Assembly (NCBI GenBank): GCA_964505035.1
Contig: CAZDGK010000030.1
Span: forward strand, 1-15,192
Direction of reading: 5' to 3'
Source of the DNA: CAZDGK01 sp964505035
GTDB lineage: Bacteria > Patescibacteriota > Saccharimonadia > UBA4664
DNA: 15,192 bases
Part shown: piece after piece, positions 6,027 through 12,122 of the stretch
Layout of the letters: each line of letters begins with the position of its first letter
Position numbering within the stretch: the first letter of the stretch is position 1
Notes under the pieces: model-generated
What the model saw: only the letters and a program-made list of their open reading frames with translations
Told to the model about the DNA's origin: nothing
The model's database searches: none
Made by a program: the position numbers and the translations under genes

Positions 6027-7360
6027 GACACGGCGGCCTGGAATTGGGCGGCGCGGTCCTTGTAGTCTTTGAACATGTCGAAGCTGGCACAGCCGGTGGA
6101 GAGCAGAACCACGTCGCCGGGCTGGGCGGCGGCGCGGGCGGCGGCCACAGCCTCGGCCATGGTGGGGCCACCAGGTTTGACGAGCGAGGTAATGGCAGTG
6201 TAGCCGGCGGCCTTGAGCTCGGCTTCGATGCTGGGGCTGATTGACCTGTGCTGAGGGTTGGCCATATTGCCGATGAGAACGACCTCGCGGACATTGGCGG
6301 TCTGGACGACCCCGGCCAGCGCCGTGAAGTTGGCGCCCTTGTCGGAGCCGCCAAGGATCACGACTTTTGGCTGCGCGAAAGCCTGAATGGCGACGATGGC
6401 AGTCTCTGGGGTGGTGCCGAAGGAGTCGTCGTAATATTTGACGCCGCCGACTTCGCGGACGAGCTCGAGACGGTGCTCGAGACCGGTGAAGCTGACGAGG
6501 ACGGAGCGGATGGCTTCGGCGTCGGGTGCGACCTGCCAGACGGCGGTAACGGCGGCGCAAGCGTTTTGCCAGTTGTGCTCGCCGAGCAGACCGAGCTCAT
6601 CGGTGCGGCAGATAGTCTGGCCGGCGATGGTGATGGAGCCGTCCTTGACCACGGCACCCGGCTCGGCGAAGTACGGAATTTTGGTACCCGGGCTGGCGGC
6701 GGCGATGTGCTTTGAATAATCATTTTGCGCAAAGTACACCGCGATGTCGCCGGCTTGCTGGTGGGCGAAGAGCTGGGATTTGCCCAGCAGGTAGTCGTCC
6801 ATGGTGCCGTGCCAGTCGAGGTGCTCGGGAGCGATCATGAGGCAGACGGCGATGTGGGGCGTTGGGTTGGTGACGTCATAGAGCTGGAAGCTCGAGAGCT
6901 CCAGCACTGCCCAGGAGTCGGGGGTGAGCTGGGGCAGCAGGTCGAGGACCGGTGTGCCGATGTTGCCACCGACGAACACTTGCTTGCCGGTGGCTTCGAG
7001 CATCTTGGCGATGAGGGTAGTGGTAGTCCCCTTGCCCTTGGTGCCGGTGACGCCGACGAGATTGCGGGTGGGGCTGGCAGCCAGGAACTCATTGACGATG
7101 GTAGTGATTTTGGGGCCCACAGTGGGATTGACGGCCAGGATTTTGCTGGGGTTGAGGCCGGGAGAGCGGACGATGACATCGAAGCGGTCGAGGTCCTTGA
7201 GGTAGTCTGGGCCGAGCTGGGTGGCGACACCCTCGGGCAGCGAGGCGGCCGGGGTCTCGAGCTGGTCGCAGATGGTGATATCGGCTCCCTTGGCTTTCCA
7301 ATAGCGATAAGCGGCGATGCCCTCGGAGCGATAGCCCAGGATAGCGATTTTCTGATTCAT
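6017..7360 (-). CDS. murD: UDP-N-acetylmuramoylalanine--D-glutamate ligase
   Basis: 447 residues from the ATG at 7360. It catalyses ATP-dependent addition of D-glutamate to UDP-MurNAc-L-Ala in peptidoglycan synthesis, in the cytoplasm. Visible in order are an N-terminal Rossmann-type domain (KIAILGYRSEG, 4-14); the Mur ligase P-loop VTGTKGKGTTTT (104-115); ELSSFQL (154-160); EHLDWHG (179-185); K194, at the place of the carbamylated lysine; HNWQNA (262-267); GLEHRLE (293-299); YYDDSFGTTPETA (309-321) where many MurD proteins have DSKATN; and LGGSDKG (336-342). The length is normal. The frame extends 13 codons further upstream to 7399, but TATAAT lies six bases before the ATG at 7360, which makes the longer form unlikely. 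It stands alone, outside any division/cell-wall cluster. Confidence 0.95.
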   Translation of the reverse strand: MNQKIAILGYRSEGIAAYRYWKAKGADITICDQLETPAASLPEGVATQLGPDYLKDLDRFDVIVRSPGLNPSKILAVNPTVGPKITTIVNEFLAASPTRNLVGVTGTKGKGTTTTLIAKMLEATGKQVFVGGNIGTPVLDLLPQLTPDSWAVLELSSFQLYDVTNPTPHIAVCLMIAPEHLDWHGTMDDYLLGKSQLFAHQQAGDIAVYFAQNDYSKHIAAASPGTKIPYFAEPGAVVKDGSITIAGQTICRTDELGLLGEHNWQNACAAVTAVWQVAPDAEAIRSVLVSFTGLEHRLELVREVGGVKYYDDSFGTTPETAIVAIQAFAQPKVVILGGSDKGANFTALAGVVQTANVREVVLIGNMANPQHRSISPSIEAELKAAGYTAITSLVKPGGPTMAEAVAAARAAAQPGDVVLLSTGCASFDMFKDYKDRAAQFQAAVSRL

Positions 7361-7388
7361 GGACTTATTATACCTGAAGGTGTAGAAT
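7360..7388 (+). promoter_or_regulatory. Promoter of the orphan gene at 7423
   Basis: TGGACT (7360-7365), 17 bases, TAGAAT (7383-7388). It overlaps the divergent murD promoter and start codon, so the two polymerase sites probably exclude each other. The predicted start is near 7395. Confidence 0.5.
7367..7372 (-). promoter_or_regulatory. murD -10 element giving a leaderless transcript
   Basis: A perfect TATAAT on the minus strand, separated from the murD ATG by exactly six bases (AAGTCC). The expected transcript start is therefore the A of the ATG. No Shine-Dalgarno precedes the start. No convincing -35 was found. Confidence 0.6.
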
Positions 7389-7422
7389 ATATGCCGCAAC
7401 CACGAACCGTAAGGAGGTGAGT

Positions 7423-7725
7423 GTGGTCAAGCGATCCGTTTTCATAGACGGCTACTGGGTCGCCGCTGAGCGATCCGAGCACACTGGCCCAGCGTCCGAG
7501 GAGGAGCTGCGTCTGCTGTTTGAGACTGACCTGGTGATCTACCGGGTGTCTCACGTGGGTGAAAACATGATCGTTCTGGAGGGTGAGTCCAACGGACGGG
7601 AGCTTTGCGTTGAATACGAAAACCACGGCTACGCCACGGTGTCGTTTTTCGAGGAGCTCATTGCCAGCGCCCGCGCGGCACAGACCGCGGCCATGGCGAC
7701 GGCCGATGCAGCGCCTTCAGAGTGA
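7423..7725 (+). CDS. Orphan 100-residue acidic protein, unknown function
   Basis: No family recognised. Begins MVKRSVFIDGYWVAAE; it has one lysine, at residue 3, many Glu residues (GPASEEELRLLFETD), beta-like central strands and an alanine-rich C-terminal helix. A GTG at 7417 is also in frame, but the strong ribosome site AAGGAGGTGA (7411-7420) overlaps it, so the GTG at 7423, with optimal spacing, is the start. It is divergent from murD across about 60 bases, has its own promoter, and is followed 14 bases after the stop by a 13-bp terminator. Soluble and probably cytoplasmic. Confidence 0.75.
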   Translation: MVKRSVFIDGYWVAAERSEHTGPASEEELRLLFETDLVIYRVSHVGENMIVLEGESNGRELCVEYENHGYATVSFFEELIASARAAQTAAMATADAAPSE

Positions 7726-7739
7726 TCTGCCCACAATGA

Positions 7740-7778
7740 CCGGGTGACGGACGCAACAGTCTGTCACCCGGCTTTTTA
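7740..7778 (+). terminator. Terminator of the orphan gene at 7423
   Basis: A 13-bp stem (7740-7752 with 7759-7771, one G-U pair) with a 6-base loop, then CTTTTTA. A textbook intrinsic terminator. Confidence 0.92.
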
Positions 7779-7843
7779 TGGTTGCGGCAGGTTGATATCT
7801 GTGCTTATCTGTATGAGTCTGTGCACCCGAGCTAGGAGCTAGT

Positions 7844-8179
7844 ATGCCTGACAACCCCGAGCCGGAACTCGTGACGCTACGAGACGGCAACCAGGTGCCA
7901 GCCCCCATCCTCACGGTGGTGATGGCGGCGCTCAGATCGATGGTCGCGTCGATGGACTCGGTCAGGATCATGGCACTGTACGACCTGTGGAAGTCATCCA
8001 ACGACCCCACGTATGTCATCGGCAATCGCAATGCCGAGGTCCTCATGAAGGCCCAGCTGGTCGAGGACATCAGCCGGGGCGTCCCCCAGATCAACCACAT
8101 GGTGCGGTCGATCGTGAAGGGGGCCATCGAGTTCAACGGGCTCAACCTCGACTTCCACTCGCCAGTCGCATCCGACTAG
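7844..8179 (+). CDS. Orphan 111-residue protein, unknown function
   Basis: No family recognised. A proline-rich N-terminus (MPDNPEPELV) precedes mostly helical sequence, with ILTVVMAALRSMVASM (about 22-37) and a methionine-rich middle. No clear membrane helix. The ATG at 7844 has AGGAG (7834-7838) five bases upstream. The 120-base gap from the gene at 7423 contains that gene's terminator, so it probably has its own promoter, but no convincing one was found (TTGATA at 7792 lacks a good -10). A 13-bp terminator follows the stop. Convergent with dnaJ. Confidence 0.7.
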   Translation: MPDNPEPELVTLRDGNQVPAPILTVVMAALRSMVASMDSVRIMALYDLWKSSNDPTYVIGNRNAEVLMKAQLVEDISRGVPQINHMVRSIVKGAIEFNGLNLDFHSPVASD

Positions 8180-8185
8180 GCGAAC

Positions 8186-8222
8186 AGGCGGCGGACCACA
8201 TTGGTCTGCCGCCTGAGTTTTA
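8186..8222 (+). terminator. Terminator of the orphan gene at 7844
   Basis: A 13-bp stem (8186-8198 with 8202-8214, one G-U pair) closed by a 3-base loop, then GAGTTTTA. It lies between two convergent genes. Read from the dnaJ side the tail is not T-rich, so it mainly serves the plus strand. Confidence 0.88.
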
Positions 8223-8225
8223 TAA

Positions 8226-9350
8226 CTAGAGCCCGAAGAAGCCCTTTTTGCCGCCGGATTCGTGAGCGAATTGCTCGAGGAGCTCGCGCTGCTTGGCGGA
8301 GAGCTTGGTGGGGGTCTCGACGGTGACGGTCACTAGGTGGTCGCCACGACTGCGGCCCGAGACGCTGGGCACGCCGCGACCAGACAGCTTGAAGACCTTG
8401 CCCGACTGGGTGCCGGCCGGGATTTTGAGCTTGAGCGGGCCGTCGACGGTTTCGACGGAGATCTCGGTGCCGAGCGCGGCGGCTGCCATGGGAATAGCGG
8501 CGTCGGTGAGGATGTTGGTGCCCTCGCGCAAGAAGCGGCGATCAGGACGAACATGGATCTGGACGTACAGATCGCCCTTGGGGCCGCCGCCTTTGGGCGC
8601 GCCGCCTTGGCCGCTGAGGCGCATGGTGGCGCCATTGTCGACGCCGGCTGGGATGCGCACACTCAGGACATGCTGCCGGCGCAGGACGCCCGAGCCTTTG
8701 CAGACGCTGCAGGCCTGCTCGGGCACTTGGCCGCGGCCGTCGCAGGTGCCGCAGGTGGCCGTCTGCTGGATGGCGCCCAGAATGGTCTGCTGAACGGTTG
8801 TGACGCTCCCCCGCCCCTGGCAGGTGGGGCAGGTCTTGAGACCGTGGCCCGGTTCGGCGCCATTGCCGCCACAATGGTCGCAGGTGTCGTCGGCGCTCAG
8901 GGTGACGTCCTGCTCGACACCGGTGATGGCGTCCATGAAGCTGATAGTGACGACGACTTCCAGGTCGCGGCCACGAGCCGGACCACGCGAACGGCCGCCG
9001 GCGGCCCCACCCATGAACTGATTGAGGATGTCACTAAAGTCGAAGCCGGCGCCGTTGAAATCATAGCCACCAAAGCCCTGTGGGCCGCCAGCGGCTCCCC
9101 CACCGCCAAACGGGTTGCCGCCACCGAAGCCCTGGGCGCCGGCGTGGCCAAACTGGTCGTAGGCCGCCCGCTTCTGCGGATCTTTGAGTGTCTCGTAGGC
9201 CTCGCCTAGCTCCTTGAACTTGGCGTCGTCGCCGCCATGCTTGTCGGGGTGGTGGATGGCGGCCTGCTTGCGGTAGGCACGCTTAATTTCATCGGCGCTG
9301 GCCGACTTGCTGACGCCGAGGATATCGTAGTAGTCACGTTTGTTTGCCAT
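8226..9350 (-). CDS. dnaJ: Chaperone DnaJ (type I Hsp40)
   Basis: 374 residues, normal length. The J domain (about 5-68) carries HPD at 34-36. It is followed by a Gly/Phe-rich linker (about 70-122) and four zinc-binding repeats, CDHCGGNG (157), CPTCQGRG (174), CGTCDGRG (200) and CSVCKGSG (214), all eight cysteines present. The C-terminal substrate-binding domains follow (about 225-350). It delivers unfolded clients to DnaK and stimulates its ATPase in the cytoplasm. The ATG at 9350 lies 11 bases after a perfect TATAAT and has no Shine-Dalgarno, so the mRNA is nearly leaderless. A CIRCE operator covers the promoter. The partner gene dnaK ends 4.7 kb upstream on the same strand, with accessory genes in between. 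grpE is not in the window. Confidence 0.98.
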   Translation of the reverse strand: MANKRDYYDILGVSKSASADEIKRAYRKQAAIHHPDKHGGDDAKFKELGEAYETLKDPQKRAAYDQFGHAGAQGFGGGNPFGGGGAAGGPQGFGGYDFNGAGFDFSDILNQFMGGAAGGRSRGPARGRDLEVVVTISFMDAITGVEQDVTLSADDTCDHCGGNGAEPGHGLKTCPTCQGRGSVTTVQQTILGAIQQTATCGTCDGRGQVPEQACSVCKGSGVLRRQHVLSVRIPAGVDNGATMRLSGQGGAPKGGGPKGDLYVQIHVRPDRRFLREGTNILTDAAIPMAAAALGTEISVETVDGPLKLKIPAGTQSGKVFKLSGRGVPSVSGRSRGDHLVTVTVETPTKLSAKQRELLEQFAHESGGKKGFFGL

Positions 9351-9361
9351 AGATGAGAGTA

Positions 9362-9391
9362 ATTATAGCACTCAGGACTGGCGAGTGCTAA
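9362..9391 (-). promoter_or_regulatory. dnaJ promoter with CIRCE (HrcA) operator
   Basis: On the minus strand TTAGCACTC (9383-9391), nine bases, then GAGTGCTAT (9365-9373). This matches the CIRCE consensus TTAGCACTC-N9-GAGTGCTAA at 17 of 18 positions. It overlaps the extended -10 TGCTATAAT (9362-9370), and the first arm sits at the -35 position. HrcA bound here would block transcription, with release on heat shock. The operator also spans the stop codon (9372-9374) of the upstream acetyltransferase. Confidence 0.93.
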
Positions 9392-9884
9392 TAGCTGCCC
9401 CGGGGACGAGCTGCTTTTCGAAGCCAACGTACTGGGTGCGGGCGACACGGTAGCCGGCCTTTTTGTAATTGGACTGGGCGCGAATGTCGGTCCTGGGGGC
9501 ATAGGCCCGGATCCGGGTGAAGCCCTCGACCGCCGCCAGGGACTCGAGCGCGGCCACCAGAGCACTGCCAACCCCCCGCTGGCGGTGCTGCTCGGCGACG
9601 TAGACAGACTCGATCCAGATAATGCGCTGTATGACGTCGCGGCGGAAGTGAATGTAGCCTTCGAACTCGCCGTCCTCGCGATGCAGCAAAAATGAATTGG
9701 TCTTGTTGGCCAGGATTTGCTCAAGAGTTTCGCGCACGCGGGTGGCGAAGATGACGTTGTCCTCGGCGCTGCCACTAACTCGCAGGTCTTCCTCGACCTG
9801 CCAGGCATGGATGAGACCCTCCAACGCAGCCCGCTCGGCGACGTTGGTTCGGCTAAATTCGATGCACGACCCTTGGCTCGCCAT
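9372..9884 (-). CDS. GNAT-family N-acetyltransferase
   Basis: 170 residues from the ATG at 9884. The acetyl-CoA loop RQRGVG lies at 101-106, preceded by strand IESVYVAEQH and followed by helix SALVAALESL. The C-terminal NYKKAGYRV (139-147) is the usual GNAT alpha4 region. It transfers an acetyl group from acetyl-CoA to an unknown acceptor. An in-frame ATG at 9908 exists, but a -10-like TAAAAT (9909-9914) abuts it and the transcript would start downstream; GGGG precedes the 9884 ATG. Its last codons form half of the dnaJ CIRCE element. One of four GNATs in this stretch; they share only the fold motif, so this is not a simple recent duplication. Confidence 0.88.
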   Translation of the reverse strand: MASQGSCIEFSRTNVAERAALEGLIHAWQVEEDLRVSGSAEDNVIFATRVRETLEQILANKTNSFLLHREDGEFEGYIHFRRDVIQRIIWIESVYVAEQHRQRGVGSALVAALESLAAVEGFTRIRAYAPRTDIRAQSNYKKAGYRVARTQYVGFEKQLVPGAAISTRQS

Positions 9885-9961
9885 CGCTACCCCACTGTTA
9901 CTTACCATATTTTACTGGCTTTCTGAGAAGCTAGGAGGTATCTGGACGATATTTGGCTTGG

Positions 9962-10276
9962 CTAAGAGTAGATAATGATCCCAACCACTATGACAAGTTC
10001 GACAATTACCCACAGGATGCCACTGAGGATGAGTGGCCGCAGACGGTGCGCAAAGCCGTACCACAGCTCGATGAAGTCGAAGATCAGGAACGCCACCCAG
10101 CTAATCCACGACACCCCGGTGGCATCGTGGGTGGCGAAGATTTGCACAGCCTGGGGGACGCCGGTGAGTGGGTACACGATGGCGGTGATCATCATGAGCC
10201 GGTCGATGAGCGTGGTGCTGTGGCGAGCCCGGCGGTCGGCGAGGTGGCGGTGGAGATGGGCGCGGGACTTAGCCAT
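9962..10276 (-). CDS. SemiSWEET/PQ-loop three-helix membrane protein, second of a tandem pair
   Basis: 104 residues. A basic N-terminus (about 1-23) is followed by three membrane helices: about 24-47 with the GVPQ signature (PQ at 41-42), 55-75, and 81-103. This is the SemiSWEET/MtN3/PQ-loop repeat unit. Known SemiSWEETs dimerise to carry sugars across the inner membrane. The start ATG lies inside the end of the preceding gene (ATGGCTAA, 8-base overlap), so translation is probably coupled. The preceding gene is a paralogue: both share GVPQA, ATH, ISW, YG.AHRLRP and LW. The basic N-terminal extension is longer than in the partner. The substrate cannot be told from sequence. Confidence 0.82.
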   Translation of the reverse strand: MAKSRAHLHRHLADRRARHSTTLIDRLMMITAIVYPLTGVPQAVQIFATHDATGVSWISWVAFLIFDFIELWYGFAHRLRPLILSGILWVIVELVIVVGIIIYS

Positions 10277-10565
10277 AGAGCATGACCCCGATGGCGACTG
10301 AGAGGTTGACGACGAGCCAAAGCGATTGGGCGATGATGACCGGCCGCAGACGGTGGGCCAGGCCGTAGACGAGGAAGACGCCGGAAAAGAACGAAAAGCT
10401 CAGCCAGCTGATGAGTGAGACGTCGCTGGCATTGTGGGTGGCATAGATATGGAGTGCCTGCGGGACGCCCATGAGCGGATAGAGTACGGCGGCCACATTA
10501 ATGATGCGGTCGATATTAGTGAGCTCGGCCTTGTGACTAAGGTGATGGAAGAGATGGAGCGGCAT
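10269..10565 (-). CDS. SemiSWEET/PQ-loop three-helix membrane protein, first of a tandem pair
   Basis: 98 residues: a histidine-rich N-terminus (MPLHLFHHLSHK), then three helices (about 19-42 with GVPQ, PQ at 35-36; 49-70; 74-97). It is the same family as the protein encoded at 9962-10276, with which it overlaps by eight bases. The two could form a heterodimer equivalent to a six- or seven-helix SWEET pore; this is inference. The ATG at 10565 is only eight bases after an extended -10 (TGCTAGACT), so the bicistronic mRNA should be nearly leaderless. Confidence 0.82.
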   Translation of the reverse strand: MPLHLFHHLSHKAELTNIDRIINVAAVLYPLMGVPQALHIYATHNASDVSLISWLSFSFFSGVFLVYGLAHRLRPVIIAQSLWLVVNLSVAIGVMLYG

Positions 10566-10573
10566 CTAGCTAA

Positions 10574-10582
10574 AGTCTAGCA
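10574..10582 (-). promoter_or_regulatory. Extended -10 promoter of the SemiSWEET pair
   Basis: Minus strand TGCTAGACT; the ATG follows after eight bases. The predicted transcript start is two bases before the ATG. Confidence 0.45.
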
Positions 10583-10608
10583 CCGGGCCAGGGTAAGCGT
10601 AAGGGCTT

Positions 10609-10917
10609 TCAGGAGGTGAGCTTGAAGGTATAGATGGGGCCATTCTCGACCTCGGAGGGCTGCAGGCCATCGTAGAGGGCTTTGGCGGGCTCATTGTCGT
10701 GCTCGGTGCCCAGCCAGGCTTCGGTGGCGTGGAGCTCGCGGCCGATCTGGAAGGCCTCGTGCATCATGGCGCGAGCCACGCCCTGGCGGCGGAACTGAGC
10801 NNNNNNNNNNNNNNNNNNNNNNNNNNNNNNNNNNNNNNNNNNNNNNNNNNNNNNNNNNNNNNNNNNNNNNNNNNNNNNNNNNNNNNNNNNNNNNNNNNNN
10901 AGGGCGATGTCTGACAT
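10609..10917 (-). CDS. GNAT-family N-acetyltransferase, interrupted by a sequencing gap
   Basis: Starts MSDIA at 10917. About 34 codons are then lost in the 100-N gap, and it resumes AQFRRQGVARAMMHEAFQ. RRQGVA is the acetyl-CoA loop. The C-terminal part, TEHDNEPAKALYDGL then ENGPIYTFKL, resembles the end of small GNATs of the AAC(3)-I-like type, though substrate cannot be assigned. The frame is consistent across the gap only if 100 N is close to the true length; scaffold gaps of exactly 100 N are usually placeholders. The ATG lies six bases after an extended -10, so it is predicted leaderless. GGAGG lies only one base before the ATG, too close to act as a ribosome site. Confidence 0.75.
   Translation of the reverse strand: MSDIAXXXXXXXXXXXXXXXXXXXXXXXXXXXXXXXXXXAQFRRQGVARAMMHEAFQIGRELHATEAWLGTEHDNEPAKALYDGLQPSEVENGPIYTFKLTS
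10801..10900. other. Assembly gap of 100 N
   Basis: Exactly 100 undetermined bases inside the acetyltransferase gene at 10609-10917. The real length is unknown, and the order across it depends on scaffolding. Confidence 1.
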
Positions 10918-10923
10918 GCCTCC

Positions 10924-10932
10924 ATGATAGCA
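10924..10932 (-). promoter_or_regulatory. Extended -10 promoter of the gapped acetyltransferase gene
   Basis: Minus strand TGCTATCAT, six bases before the ATG at 10917. It directly follows the TTT tail of the terminator at 10936-10962. Confidence 0.5.
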
Positions 10933-10962
10933 AAAGCCCGCCACTGGATGTCAGTGACGGGC
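10932..10962 (-). terminator. Terminator of the duplicated-domain orphan gene
   Basis: The stem is two 5-bp blocks separated by one mismatch (10936-10940/10958-10962 and 10942-10946/10952-10956), with a 5-base loop, then TTTTGC on the minus strand. It begins 18 bases past the stop at 10981. Confidence 0.8.
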
Positions 10963-10980
10963 CATTTGGGCGGGGGCCGG

Positions 10981-11553
10981 TCAGGCCGGCTGGTCCGGCT
11001 TCACGTAGACCATGCAGGGCACGGCGGTGAAGTGGTAGAGCTGGTCGCCCACCGAGATGAGGCCGCTAAGGCTGCCATCGTCCTCGTGCAGCTTGACGCT
11101 GGTGAACTGCGGACCGACATGGTCGGCCGGCACGAGGCCGTGCTTGTGCGCCAGCTGGGCCAGGATGAGGCCGGCAGTGTCGCGGGCGCGCCCGGCGATC
11201 AGCTTGTGGGCGTCGCCGACGATGAGCGCGGTGACTGCCTGCTCCAGGTCGCGGAAGCGCTCGGAGCTGTTGGAGCGGCCGGACTCGGGGTCGACGGTCC
11301 AGTCAGCCGTGATGACCGGCTGGGCGGTCTCACCGGCCGGAGCCAGACCGTACTGCCGGACGAGCATCTCCACGACGGCGCGGGCGGCGCGCGTGTAGGT
11401 CACTCCTGGCAGCCCGGTGCCGCAGACGGCCTTGATGTCATGCGCCACGGCGGTGACGACCTGCTCGAAGAGTGCCGAGCTGAAGGCCAGGCCTCTTCCC
11501 GGGTCGACGGTCCAGTCGGCCTTGGCCGGCTGAGTCGTGCTTGCACCAGTCAT
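10981..11553 (-). CDS. Orphan protein with an internal tandem duplication, unknown function
   Basis: 190 residues. Two repeats of about 62 residues are visible: residues 12-74 and 83-144. Each opens ADWTVDP, contains an SS pair a few residues on, continues as a helical segment, and closes with YGLAPA or HGLVPA. The remaining 46 residues (about 145-190) form a different, beta-like tail (TSVKLHEDDG, then MVYVKP). No known family recognised; no signal peptide or membrane helix. The ATG at 11553 has AAGGAGG four bases upstream. It has its own promoter (11610-11639) and terminator (10936-10962), the same self-contained layout as the other orphans. Lysine is less rare here (six). Confidence 0.8.
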   Translation of the reverse strand: MTGASTTQPAKADWTVDPGRGLAFSSALFEQVVTAVAHDIKAVCGTGLPGVTYTRAARAVVEMLVRQYGLAPAGETAQPVITADWTVDPESGRSNSSERFRDLEQAVTALIVGDAHKLIAGRARDTAGLILAQLAHKHGLVPADHVGPQFTSVKLHEDDGSLSGLISVGDQLYHFTAVPCMVYVKPDQPA

Positions 11554-11609
11554 GGTGCCTCCTTGGTTTCGGGCCGCTAGGGAGTCGGCGGCGCGGTTAG
11601 GACCGGTAT

Positions 11610-11639
11610 TTTATACCATTTATTAAGCCCGATGGTCAA
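11610..11639 (-). promoter_or_regulatory. Promoter of the duplicated-domain orphan gene
   Basis: Minus strand: TTGACC (11634-11639), 18 bases ending in TGG, then TATAAA (11610-11615), so a -35 plus an extended -10. It starts two bases after the stop of the upstream acetyltransferase. The predicted leader is about 50 bases. Confidence 0.75.
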
Positions 11640-11641
11640 GC

Positions 11642-12118
11642 TTAACGAATTTGCTTGGCTAGGTCAGTGTATTGGGATGGTTGCTCGCTGTAACCGGCAG
11701 CCTGGTAGGCGGCTAGGGCGGCGACATTGGCGCGCTGAGTGGAGAGCTTGAGGGTAGTGCAGCCGTGCTCTCTGGCCCAGTCGTCGGCAAATTGGAGCAG
11801 GGCACGAGCCACGCCCTGGCGACGCACGGCCGGGTCGACGCCTAAGTCATCAATGTGGGCCTCGTGCGTATCGGGCAGTTGGCGCAGGAGGATGTGACCG
11901 ATAGCGCGAGCGCCTTGCCAGTAGAGGTAGTACTGGACGTGCGGGTCGGCTAGGTTGTAGCGGACGATTTTCTGCACGGTTTTGGCGAACTGCGGCGTGT
12001 CGGTGTCGATGTGATCGAGGGTGACACGCTGGTAGCGCTGGGACTCGAACACCAGGCGGCCGAGCTGCCGGCGGGCGGCGCGGTCGGTGGGATCGAAGGG
12101 CTTGATGAGATCGGCCAT
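11642..12118 (-). CDS. GNAT-family N-acetyltransferase
   Basis: 158 residues. VDPAVRRQGVARALL (94-108) holds the acetyl-CoA loop RRQGVA. The strand before it is HIDDLG, and TLKLSTQRANVAALAAYQ then AGY (122-143) is the typical C-terminal GNAT half. The ATG at 12118 lies four bases after the stop of the small gene at 12123, so the two form an operon. No separate Shine-Dalgarno is obvious; translation probably depends on the upstream gene. The acceptor substrate is unknown. Confidence 0.9.
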   Translation of the reverse strand: MADLIKPFDPTDRAARRQLGRLVFESQRYQRVTLDHIDTDTPQFAKTVQKIVRYNLADPHVQYYLYWQGARAIGHILLRQLPDTHEAHIDDLGVDPAVRRQGVARALLQFADDWAREHGCTTLKLSTQRANVAALAAYQAAGYSEQPSQYTDLAKQIR

Positions 12119-12122
12119 TAGC

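Larger units (their letters stand above)
7392..7789. repeat. 11-bp inverted repeats flanking the orphan gene at 7423-7725
   Basis: TGCCGCAACCA at 7392-7402 has its exact reverse complement TGGTTGCGGCA at 7779-7789. The first copy lies at the predicted transcript start, the second just after the terminator. An 11-bp pair at this distance can arise by chance about once in a window of this size, so the meaning is open. Confidence 0.4.

Noticed and set aside
7361..7399. 13-codon N-terminal extension of MurD
   Set aside because: The stretch contains the perfect TATAAT of the murD promoter, and MurD proteins normally begin at the Rossmann strand, as from 7360.
7417..7419. GTG start two codons upstream in the orphan at 7423
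   Set aside because: It lies within the Shine-Dalgarno AAGGAGGTGA itself, so the ribosome would place the GTG at 7423.
7791..7826. Repeated ATCTGT/TCTGTG units upstream of the orphan at 7844
   Set aside because: Too short and irregular to support a binding-site array; no clear promoter could be aligned to them.
8337..9209. Plus-strand open frame of 290 codons opposite dnaJ
   Set aside because: A GC-driven shadow of dnaJ, whose domains are unmistakable on the minus strand.
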